From NCBI GenBank assembly GCA_014529385.2, contig CM043960.1, positions 119,854,543 through 119,918,542 on the forward strand: 64,000 bases of DNA, read 5' to 3'. The position numbers and the translations under genes are program-made. Position 1 is the stretch's first letter; the number at the start of each line of letters is the position of its first letter. The notes beneath the pieces were generated by a model. That model saw only the letters and a program-made list of their open reading frames with translations, made no database searches and was not told the origin of the DNA. Shown in pieces: positions 55,140 through 64,000 of this stretch. This DNA comes from Adiantum capillus-veneris. Its lineage: Eukaryota; Streptophyta; Polypodiopsida; Polypodiales; Pteridaceae.

Positions 55140-56952
55140 TGAGGATACACCATCAACCTCCACCTTCGACGACAATGATCAAACAGATGAGTTAGAGGCA
55201 TGAATGCCCTAACCTTAGGGGGAGGGCTAATGACACTGGGTTAGCCGCATCGCCCTCTAGCCCGGCCTGAGAGTTTAGAGTTCTTGGGTTTCAAAACCGA
55301 GAACCGCATGAATCACCATTCGAGGAGCAGGAAGTCAAGAAAACCACAAAAAAAGACATTTTTTTCTTATTATCACTGTCACCAAACCCCGAAGGACGCA
55401 TAAAATATCAGTGACCTCTCTATCCCCATAGCGGGCCGCCGTTTTTTTTTAAATCTCTCTCTTTCTCTTTCATTATTTTTCCACACTCTCTCTCTTACCC
55501 CCCCTCTTAGCCTCACATATACCCCTCTCTCCCCTCTTGTTTCTTCCCACCAGCGCCCGTGTTCCCTTTCTCTCTCACTATCTTTCCCCCCCTCTTACAC
55601 ACACACTCTCTCTCTCTCTTCCCCTCGATGGAGGAACCCGCCATGCAATAATAATATTCTCTCTCTCTCTCTCTTCTTTCCCTCTTCCTCTCTCTTCTTT
55701 ATCTCTGTCTTCTTCTTCTCTCACTCTCTCTCTCCCTCATTGTCTCTCTCGCTGCGTGTGAACAACCCACAAGGGAATAATAATAATGCACTTTCTCTCT
55801 CCCTCATTACCCACCCTTTGACCTCATTAACTCCCCCCCCCCCTTCCTCGCTCACTATCGATCGAAAGCAACCCGGAGGGCCCCCCCAAGCTCTCTCTCT
55901 TCCTCTCGCGCATTCTCTGGACTAGCCCGAGTGCGCGCGGAAACCGGCCCTCTCTCTCTCTTATCCACACCCACTCCCTCACCTTCTCCCTCCCTCGCCA
56001 CCTCACCCCGCTCTCCAGCTCACTCTGTGTCGGAGGCCCAAAGGCGCAGCAGTAAAATAGGACAAACTCTCTCTCTCTCTCTTATTCTTATCTACACACA
56101 CACCCTCTCACACCCCCTCCCTCGCTCTCTGGGTCGACAACATCAGAACTCTCCCTCTTTCTCTCTCCCGTTGGCCTATGCAGGCGCCGCCCTCATGGAA
56201 TTTCTCTCTCTCTCTTATTCTATACACACACACCCACTACACACACACACACACACCCTCTCCCCCTCCCATTTTTTCCCCAGCGCCCGCGCTCCCTCTC
56301 TCTCTCTCACTCTCGTGCTCTCAAGTTGTTTCCCTGCACACGCACACAGTAAGCACGTAAATAAATTTATATATATATATATATATATATACAAAATTTA
56401 TAAATAATACCCCTTCCCCTTCTCTCTCGTTCCCACACACCGCACGCATACATACGCATACGCACACCTACATACACATACGCATGCACACACAACACAC
56501 AAACACAATCACACAGTCACCAATACACACACACATGCATAAAAGAACTTACACAGATACACATACATGCACACACGCATATACGCACCCACAATAAAAA
56601 AAAGCGAAGGAATCAATGCCAAATAAAAGAAGACGGCCAACTCACGCATCACCAACACCAAAACAAGAAGTGGCGCCGAAGGCATGCCTCGGCCGGCATC
56701 AAAAGGAGGTAGCACATAGCATCTCGGCTTCTCGCAACAAAATACCAATTATGGCAGCCCTAAACCTCACACCGACACCCATAAAACCCTTGTAAATTCC
56801 CCAAAGCCCCACTCTTCCCTAATAACCTAGGCATGGCTAGTGGGTTGTAAAAAGAACTCTTCCCCCACCCCACTCTTCCCTCTCTCTATCTCTACCTTCT
56901 CTCTCTCTATCTCTCTTAGTAGAGAGGCATCTAGATCTTTTCCTGCGACCAG
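55140..56952 (+). repeat. 3' noncoding region of the Tat-like element, microsatellite-rich
   Basis: After a GC-richer start (55200-55440) the tract is dominated by CT repeats, with CA repeats (56228-56257, 56410-56530) and (TA)n at 56374-56391. A block at 56590-56800 matches 9028-9290 in reverse. No polypurine tract is seen before the LTR on this strand; the nearest sequence is pyrimidine-rich. Confidence 0.7.
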
Positions 56953-58093
56953 TGGATATTTGCAAGGACCATTTGGTAAGGACCACCTCTCAAGCCTATA
57001 TAAAGAGGCCTCCGCTAAGCACAAAGAGAGAGACACAAGGGAGGAATACACTAGCTCCATGCATTCCATATGGTAAGCACCACTAAGCACATAATGCACC
57101 CCAAGCTAGAGAGCTCATGGAATCATGTTGAGTTGAAAGCTTGGGCATTTTAATATTGGCAACATCACCATTTGCCTCATTATCCACCATACCATGGTTG
57201 AGTTACTAGTTAGGCCCACTCCATGCACATAAGGTAGTCACTACTCTCCCTCAACGCAACATGAGCACGCTTTGATTGATTTCATCGATACCATGCTACC
57301 TTGGACCACTCTCGATGTGGGTGATTGACATCGTCAGTGGTGGCTGCATCGTCTTGATGTTCTCCCTCAACTAACCTTCCCGCTAACTCCAACTTCACCA
57401 TGCACCATATGGTGCTCACATTCCATCATGAATCCCTAGTGCCAAGAGCCAGGTTTGTAACCATCAAGACCACCATTTGTAAGTATCATCATCGCCAATA
57501 AAAGGGTGCTATGTTGTCTTGATCTTTGGGGTCCATTCTCAATTCTCCTTAGTTTTGCTTTCTCACATTCGCGGGATGCTTTGTGTCATGTATATCACTC
57601 TACTTGTACTCCATCACGTGCGGCCTCTCCAACCAGTCAGTAAGTATCATCATCACCAATAAAAGGGTGCTATGTTGTCTTGATATCTGGGGTCCATTCT
57701 CTGTTCTCCTTAGTTTTGCTTTCTCACATTCGCGGGATGCTTTGTGTCATGTATATCACTCTGCTTGTACTCCATCATGTGCGGCCTCTCCAATCAGTCA
57801 GTAAGCTCCATTCCAACCTTGTCACATATCTCCCTCGTACACACACTCCTAAGTGTTGACTAGGCATTTTCTACATGTGGACGTTTGCTATATCACCGTT
57901 TCATGTTCGTTACCTAGAGGGCATCTCACTTTTGCTACCCTAGGTCATGTATGTCTGCGTCCTAGCCGCACTTATGCTAGGTGGTGCCCCTCTCTGCCTA
58001 TAGGATTAGTCCTACCTTGAGATGATGGTTGGGATGTTCAGGCTATGTGTGGTGTAGAGGCCACCCCATATGGCATGTCTTTTCCGGCTATCA
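56953..58093 (+). mobile_element. 3' LTR of the Tat-like element (1141 bp)
   Basis: Starts TGGATATTTGCAAGG and ends near GGCTATCA. It is longer than the 5' LTR because a 161-bp segment is duplicated in tandem (57481 and 57642). TATA box in CCTATATAAAGAGG near 56996-57009. Confidence 0.8.
57481..57805. repeat. 161-bp tandem duplication in the 3' LTR
   Basis: Both units begin AAGTATCATCATC.CCAATAAA and end with CCA.CAGTCAGT. The 5' LTR has one unit (48719-48880). Confidence 0.85.
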
Positions 58094-58297
58094 GCATATC
58101 TTTGCCAGTGATACTACAGTTGGACTACACCGAGTTGGTCTAACTATCGGAGTGATGGCACACTTATCTACTCACCTCACTCACTAGTGGTTAATACTAG
58201 ACCGTTGTACTAGTTCCCTTTTTATATTCCCTTATGTTTTGTAGACCTCCTATCTTGAGTTTGTGAAGAAGAAGAAGTACAATCTTTTGCCTCCATC

Positions 58298-58301
<4 letters not shown>

Positions 58302-58361
<60 letters not shown>
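58302..58361. repeat. (TG)n microsatellite
   Basis: About 30 TG units. Confidence 0.95.
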
Positions 58362-58363
<2 letters not shown>

Positions 58364-58559
58364 TGAAGAGCTCAAACTCTCTCATTCTCTTTCTCTTGAC
58401 ACTAGGCACTCTGAAATGCAAACCTAACTTTTCACCAATATTTCAACACGGTCACCTTTTCATTAAATGCAAGTGTCTTTGTCATGAAGTAGGTGACGAT
58501 CATTCAATATGGCTTTCATCATCATTGAAATGGAAAAAAACACATTCTAAGTAATGTTA

Positions 58560-58613
58560 GAATTTGAAGCTTTTGACATGACCAATGCATCCGAAACGCC
58601 CAAAAATCTAAAA
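58560..58613 (+). repeat. Left arm of a long inverted repeat
   Basis: AGAATTTGAAGCTTTTGACA ... ACGCCCAAAAATCTAAAAA. The reverse complement lies at 61200-61259 with about 80% identity. A MULE- or hAT-like transposon end is possible. No target duplication was found. Confidence 0.6.
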
Positions 58614-58963
58614 AATGAGCCTCGTTCTAACACCCGAAGAGGAAGAAAATGCCAAAACAGCCCCTAAAGGGGGTTTTTCAAACGGGGAGGGGGGCATTGA
58701 ATTTTTCTTTTGAAATGGCCTTTACATGCCATTTGATAGTATTTTCCTCCCGGCATGTAGAGGCCATTCCAAAATTTATTCAACAAAAATCCTTTTTTTG
58801 GGTTTTTTGGTCTTTTCTCCCTCTTCGAATGTCAGAGAAGGCAATTAGTTTTAGGGTAAGCCCAACTTGTGGAATCATATGAGAAATCCCTCTAGCCACC
58901 TAGGAAAACATAAATGATGAGATGGTCCAATAGCAACAAGTTGCAACCTCTCTAGCCAATGAT

Positions 58964-59211
58964 TGTAAAGTACTAAGCCTATATTAGAAGCTATTCTTGA
59001 ATCAATCAATCACACTTTGAGCATTATCATTGTGTCTTTACTCTCTCTCTCTCTCTCTCTCTCTATGCTCTTGCACTTGGCATAACCTAACCATAACCTC
59101 CATATCTCTAACCCTAAACTTAATGCCATGGTTAACCTAAGGCTTCACCCTCCATAGCCTAATGCTAGCCATTGATGATTAAGGGACCAAGCTTACACAT
59201 ATAACCCACCA
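58964..59211 (+). mobile_element. Putative 5' LTR of a non-autonomous element
   Basis: TGTAAAGTACTAAG to AACCCACCA. The sequence from CTATATTAGA through a CT microsatellite, GCACTTGGCATAACCTAACC and TAGCCATTGATGATTA recurs at 60931-61190. It is followed by a primer-binding site. Confidence 0.5.
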
Positions 59212-59213
59212 AG

Positions 59214-59227
59214 TGGTATCAGAGTTG
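59214..59227 (+). other. Putative primer-binding site
   Basis: TGGTATCAGAGTTG, eleven bases identical to the initiator methionine tRNA site, two bases after the putative LTR. Confidence 0.55.
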
Positions 59228-60930
59228 AGGGTTCTAAGCGTAGGCATATTAGTTTCTATTGCACTATCATCCCTAATAATCTTACTCCCTAATCACCATT
59301 TGGGCTTGAGCATTCTCCACTACCCTTTTGGTGATTAGACAAGGAGCAAATTGTGTTTACATTTTAATTGCAATTAGTGTATGTGTTTCATTGCATTTTC
59401 CAATTGATTTTTGTGCAACTTTTGCTTCAAAATTAGTTTTTACGCAAGCTTCAAATCATTGCATCACTTTGTTGGATACACACTTGCTCTAATTGGCTTT
59501 CCATTAGGAAGAGAATGGGGTGTAGGAGGGCCTCTTTACTTGCCATGAGCTTATGGAGGTGATTAACATTTTGACAAATAGGTATACGCCATGTGTGCAA
59601 GAATGGTGGGTGTGTAAGAGATGTGTAAGATTGGTCAAAGGATTCACTTTTCCCCCCAAAAAGGAGGTGGAAACTTTTATGATTTTCGGCCTTCCATAAC
59701 TCTCACATATGATCTCTGATTTGAGCGGAGATCACACGTCTACAATCTACACATCGAGCCCTTTCCATAGATATGCTACATGATATGGTTTTACCCGCTA
59801 GATTTTAAATTCCATTTTGGGGGGAAACTTTGAATTCAAATAAACTAGCCGTTTTGCCTGTTTGAATTCAAAAGTTGTCCTTTGATTACTTTCTTAATAC
59901 AAAAGGTTTGACTTCCTTAAACTATCAAATAAAGAGGCCCTCCTAGACCCCATTCTCTTCCTAATGCATAGTCACAAGTAATTGCATGATTAATCCTACA
60001 TAAATAGAGCACCATTTCTCTGTAATTTCCTTCAAATTGAAGCTAAAGTGTGTGTGTGTGTGTGTGTGTGTGCACGCACGCGTTGTTTTGGTGGGAACCT
60101 CCTAGTTTGAGGAGGCAAGGAAGTCAACTTGGCAGTTACTTAATTCTATACAAGTCCCAAAATGAACGAGTCATGAGTGCTTCATTGAATCACAACCATT
60201 CTTAACCCACCATCATCACTATCTCTCCCAACTTTGGCCCTGCACTGCATAAAGCTGCTCCTTGCTCTACCATTGAAGCCACTTTTCTGCACGAGATTTT
60301 GTCCATGCACAATTGCTGCCAAGGAGCCACATCGTCAAACTTGCAATTGGCCAGCCTCACTACAATTGGGCTCTTGCAATATTTTTCTAGTTGTTTGCCC
60401 CTTATTGCTCCACATAAGAGCTAGCAAATGATAATCATAAAAAAACTTGCCCCATTTGATGTCATGACCTCACATGCTTGGTCGCAACATCAGCCTGCAA
60501 GTTCTCGATATATTTGATAACATTTAACCCACTTCTTTTCCTTCACGTGGCCTACATTAGGGCTCAATTACTACAATTTTCTCATGCACATACTCATCTT
60601 GTGATGCCTCATCGATGCCAGCCCAGTGCACATATTATTTTATTGCCTTAGCAAGGATACTGTTGCACCTGCTCTCATTAACCTGTAAAGCCTCCCTTTT
60701 ATTTTTGCAATATTATTTATTGGGATTTATCATAGCAACGATTCTCACTACTTGGCCTTGCATCTTTCTAAGCCCTCATTCCCACAGTGCGGTTCCAAGG
60801 CCCACATTACCGTGAGCTCCATGCTCAGAGCCTTTTACTTTTGTATTTAGGAGCACTCCCACGGGCTAAAGCTACTCCAAGACCACCTGCCACAAACACA
60901 CCTTGATGGAAATACAAGTGATGATAGAAA
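59228..60930 (+). mobile_element. Noncoding interior of the non-autonomous LTR element
   Basis: 1.7 kb without gag or pol homology, as in LARD/TRIM-type derivatives. It contains a foldback (59502-59966) and a (TG)n at 60051-60072. The frame at 60615-60815 shows no known motif. Confidence 0.4.
59502..59966. repeat. Foldback of 465 bp with 37-bp arms (MITE-like)
   Basis: Arms CATTAGGAAGAGAATGGGG... (59502-59538) and their inverse (59930-59966) differ at one base. The interior is noncoding. A clean target duplication was not found. Confidence 0.65.
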
Positions 60931-61004
60931 TGTATACAACCTATATTAGAGGCTATTCTTTAATCAATCTATCTCACTTTGAGCATTATAATTGTGTCTA
61001 ATCT

Positions 61005-61045
<41 letters not shown>

Positions 61046-61190
61046 GCTATTGCACTTGGCATAACCTAACCCTAACCTCCATATCTCTAACCCTAACCCA
61101 AACACCATGGTTAAGCTAAGGCTTCACCCTCAATAGCCTAACGCTAGCCATTGATGATTAGGGTACCATGTTTTTGCATCTAGCCCAATA
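60931..61190 (+). mobile_element. Putative 3' LTR of the non-autonomous element
   Basis: TGTATACAACCTATATTAGA to TAGCCCAATA, parallel to 58964-59211 with about 85% identity by eye. Confidence 0.5.
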
Positions 61191-61199
61191 AGTAGAAAT

Positions 61200-61259
61200 T
61201 TATTTTTAGGTTTTTGGGCGTTCTAGAAGCATTGCTGGTGTCAAAAACTTCAAATTCTG
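61200..61259 (-). repeat. Right arm of the long inverted repeat
   Basis: Inverse of 58560-58613, so the pair encloses 2.7 kb including the whole LTR pair. Confidence 0.6.
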
Positions 61260-61749
61260 CCACTAGTTAATAGTTTTGTGAATTTGTTTTTTCATTTTGG
61301 CAATAACAAAATCCATATTGAATGTGTGGTTCCTAGTCCATGAAAATGAAACTCGCTTTTAATAAAAAGGTGATTGTTGGATCGTTGAATGAGTGGGTGA
61401 TACCTTTTTAATATTTTTGTTAATAATAGCCTATTTGTATATGTAACATTGGCCCTTATCTCATTGGAGGAGCTCTTTCTTCCATCTCTTCTATAAGGCT
61501 CTCTAAAAGATCTCTAAAATTTCCTAATGAACAAACAAATTGGCACGCATGCCAAATAATGAAGATCTCAAGCTCTGAAGCTCATGTGTGTGTGTGTGTG
61601 TGTGTGATTGTGTGTGTGCTCATGTGTGTGTGTATGAGAGAGAGAGAGAGAAGGGGGGGGGGGGGGGGGTATAGGAGGCTAATGCATGTACTAAGAGAAG
61701 ATTTATGTGGACGATTATTGTTCTTTTTTAAGAATTCAATACGTGGGAT
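61260..61749. other. Intergenic with (TG)n, (GA)n and poly-G
   Basis: (TG)n at 61586-61605, (GA)n at 61637-61650 and a G run at 61653-61669. No gene was recognised. Confidence 0.6.
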
Positions 61750-63340
61750 ATCTAAAAGGTCTCTTTTCCAAGAGAACTTCTGGTCATAGTCTGCTACACA
61801 AGGGTTATGTAGTTCAATTAAAAGTTAAGGAATTGGATAGTAATGACAAAAAATCCAGTTGGTGTAGTGAACCCAATTTTAAAGGTTGGTTGAATTTTTA
61901 AGCAGTTGGGATAAACAAGATTAATCTCATCCAAGAATAAATCTATTGTTGAGGCTTAATAAGTCATCCATATATTTGTAAGTATGATTAAAATGTGGAA
62001 TTTTATGATAATTACTTTTGTCACTCATGGTTTTGAGAAACCATGTATATTCAAAGAAGGCTAAGTATAGATTACACATTACAGGTGAGCAAGAAAATCC
62101 CATGGGAATGCCCTAGCTTTTCTTAAAGCACTATCCTCGGAAGAGGATGGTACAGTTATCAAGTACTGAAGATAAGTTTTATATCATGAAAGTGAAGGGG
62201 ATGAGAAGATTGTGGTTTTTTAATCCATCTAGGTTTTCTGGAGAGCGATATGTAAAAGAAGCCATTAGTCCTAGCATTTTTGAAGGCTAGTTTAATCATC
62301 TGAGATAGAACATCTTTCAGTCCTAATTCACCTTCCAAAGCTATATTCTTATAGCACTGAGTAATATCAACTGTGAAAAGATGGAAAATTTGTTTAGGGA
62401 GGTTTAGTGTAACCTCAGTGGCATTTTTACCAATCAGAATGGGTTATAGTGAATTTGAAGAAAGTTAGAGCAGATTTTTTGTTTAGATGCATAGACATTC
62501 TCAAATTTTGAAAGAATCAAATCAAGACAAAGGGTAATATCTTTGGTAAAAAAACAATTCAAGGCATCAGATATCCATCTAAACTTATGCTTATGTAACT
62601 TATAGGTGGGGAAGTATTAAGTGGTGTGAATTCCTTCCCAAAAATCCTAGAGTGAGTTGCATTCCAAGCCAAGTTTGTGTATATAAGAGTGGGACAATTG
62701 GAACTTTTATCAAGTCCAACAATAAACTAGTTATGTGAAAGTTTTTGAAAATCGTCAGCTAGTTGTGGTGTGATCTAAGTGCTCTTAATAGACATCCACT
62801 AAAAAGCTATATGCGATATCTTTTGAAAGAAGCATTTTTCAACCAATTTAACTAAGTCCATTAGATTGTCTTCTCCAGTCGGAGAGTACCGACAAGGTCA
62901 GTTAAAAAGCTAAGTAAAGTTGTTAAAGCAAGATATGGGTTTTTAGGAAAAGTGGGTATGTGATTGAGTCCCTTAGCAAGGACTTTCTTTATTATGGTAT
63001 TTTCGATGAGATCTAGATTACAAGTGCAGACATGTAAGCCATAAGTATCAAAATCTCTGCAGTATGGGATAAATGTATCACAAACACAATCAGGCATAGT
63101 GTTGTGTTGTAAGAAATCATTACTGTAGACCACATTTTTCATAGGTTGTAGGTTAAAAAGTTTCAGGTTTGGTGCATGCTGTGACTGTCCTACTCCCATT
63201 TTGGTTTCTTCCTTGAAACTCACACTTTTGGATCCCTTAGCCATATAGATATATGATCTCTCTAAAGAAGCATCAGACAGACTTTCCTCCCAGATCGTCT
63301 CCAAGGTAGGTACAGTCCCTTGATTTACACTACCCTTCAT
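61750..63340 (-). pseudogene. Penelope-like reverse transcriptase relic
   Basis: The 159-residue frame 62861-63340 ends with a stretch NTIIKKVLAKGLNHIPTF, like the 'E..vLskGl.F.Pt' that precedes the RT of Penelope-like elements. Downstream on the minus strand, in broken frames, RT motifs appear in the proper order and spacing: VDITQCYKNIAL (motif A) at about 62340-62374, GIPMGFSCSPVMCNLYL (motif B region) at about 62060-62112, and YKYMDDLLSLNN (motif C) at about 61945-61974. A DQKFSWKRD-like stretch near 61765-61790 could be the post-RT part. No GIY-YIG endonuclease was found. Many stops. Another RT lineage is possible, but the combination of motif wording fits Penelope-like better than LINE or LTR types. 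Confidence 0.55.
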
Positions 63341-63504
63341 TGAAATATGGCTTGATTGGTCTCTAGTACTATGGTGGTTATTGCTTTACAGTTGTTGGGT
63401 TATTGCACAATTCAGTGCCAAATTGAATTTTGAAGACACCATTATGCTATCAGGGACTAGTGCTAACTCTGGTGCTAATCTGCGTCTTTTATGTTTCAAA
63501 AGGT

Positions 63505-63522
63505 CATGGATCACGATCCATG
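63505..63522. repeat. Palindrome CATGGATCACGATCCATG
   Basis: Second member of the family at 5417-5434; 16 of 18 positions pair. Confidence 0.6.
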
Positions 63523-63791
63523 CACCCTAGGGTCACAATCACTTGATATTAGCACACAGGTTTGTCATAGTCTCTTGATACCTATTGAGTGATTTTTAGG
63601 TGGTTTGATTCCCCTTAGGTCTCTCAAAGGTCACTTTGTCAGTCTATTTTGTGGTTTTTGGTCTTGATTTACTTTATACTTGTTTGAGTCTCTTCTTGAA
63701 GTTTTTTGGTACCCTTGTTTTTGGAGAAGTTGTTTGTGTTGGTCTTTACTACAAGTGTGTAAGGTTACAATCCCAAAATCTAACATGGGGA

Positions 63792-63809
63792 CATGGATTG
63801 TGATCCATG
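63792..63809. repeat. Palindrome CATGGATTGTGATCCATG
   Basis: Third member. Its flanks (GGGGACATGG, CATGTTCC, AACTTGGTCAAATGG) resemble those at 5411-5460. Confidence 0.6.
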
Positions 63810-64000
63810 TTCCAACAGATCACAACCCCAAACTTGGTCAAATGGTTACTTGAAGTCTACGGAGTCTACTATCCACTTATTTTTGGATTTGAAAACCTTT
63901 CTCTTTGATCCATGTTCCTACACGTTTTGGCTTGAAACTTTCTAGATCAGCTCTCTTTAACTTGGTCAACCCCTTTACCCGCTCATTTTTGGGTTTGTAT

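Larger units (their letters stand above)
48190..58093 (+). mobile_element. Tat-like Ty3/gypsy element, about 9.9 kb
   Basis: LTR pair (about 48190-49158 and 56953-58093), a TGGCGCC-type primer-binding site, gag, retropepsin, RT, RNase H, a second archaeal-type RNase H, and integrase on the plus strand. The extra RNase H before the integrase marks the Tat/Ogre lineage. A 1.8-kb noncoding, microsatellite-rich stretch separates integrase from the 3' LTR. The outer flanks (CCATT left, GCATA right) do not give a clear target duplication, so one edge may be rearranged. Confidence 0.85.

Noticed and set aside
56827-57099. Minus-strand frame shared with 47912-48274 as a conserved protein
   Set aside because: The common part is LTR sequence read on the opposite strand; upstream parts are unrelated (transposase in one, GA repeat in the other).

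Overview
The window looks like nuclear DNA of a land plant, and almost all of it is transposable-element sequence. It holds plant-type Ty1/copia, Ty3/gypsy (chromovirus and Tat-like), CACTA and LINE families. It also has very long microsatellites and homopolymers, a plausible secreted-protein gene, and a Penelope-like reverse transcriptase relic. A large, non-flowering plant genome (fern, lycophyte or gymnosperm) would fit, but this is inference from element content. No bacterial operon, CRISPR array, rRNA or tRNA gene was recognised.

Layout. 1-6.9 kb: copia debris, a 49-codon histone H3-like ORF, a 324-bp tandem repeat whose units each carry a foldback, and a putative LTR with a primer-binding site. 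6.9-11.5 kb: a second copia fragment, then a microsatellite-rich tract and a Tat-like gypsy fragment on the minus strand. 11.5-16.9 kb: composite copy 1, made of a 26-bp CACTA end, a copia fragment, and a chromovirus RT/RNase H/integrase with its 3' LTR. 18.1-18.5 kb: the one convincing host gene, a small secreted four-cysteine protein on the minus strand. 18.9-20.3 kb: LINE ORF2 remains.

21.0-58.1 kb is a nest of elements. A complete CACTA element (21022-26242, GTT target duplication) abuts composite copy 2. That copy is split by a minus-strand chromovirus (28827-46539, TTAAG duplication). The 5' LTR of the chromovirus was hit by two copia elements 18 bp apart (34171-39740 with TAATG duplication; 39759-44969). 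After 46893 a second CACTA element begins. It is cut by a roughly 10-kb Tat-like gypsy element (about 48190-58093) with retropepsin, RT, two RNase H domains and integrase.

58.1-64 kb holds inverted repeats around a non-autonomous LTR pair, a MITE-like foldback, a Penelope-like RT pseudogene and a palindromic repeat family also seen at 5.4 kb.

Every transposon ORF shows stops, frameshifts or catalytic changes. Copia 1 is the least decayed, and its LTRs differ at only a few sites. The elements do not form a pathway; their relation is insertion order, which can be read from exact target duplications.
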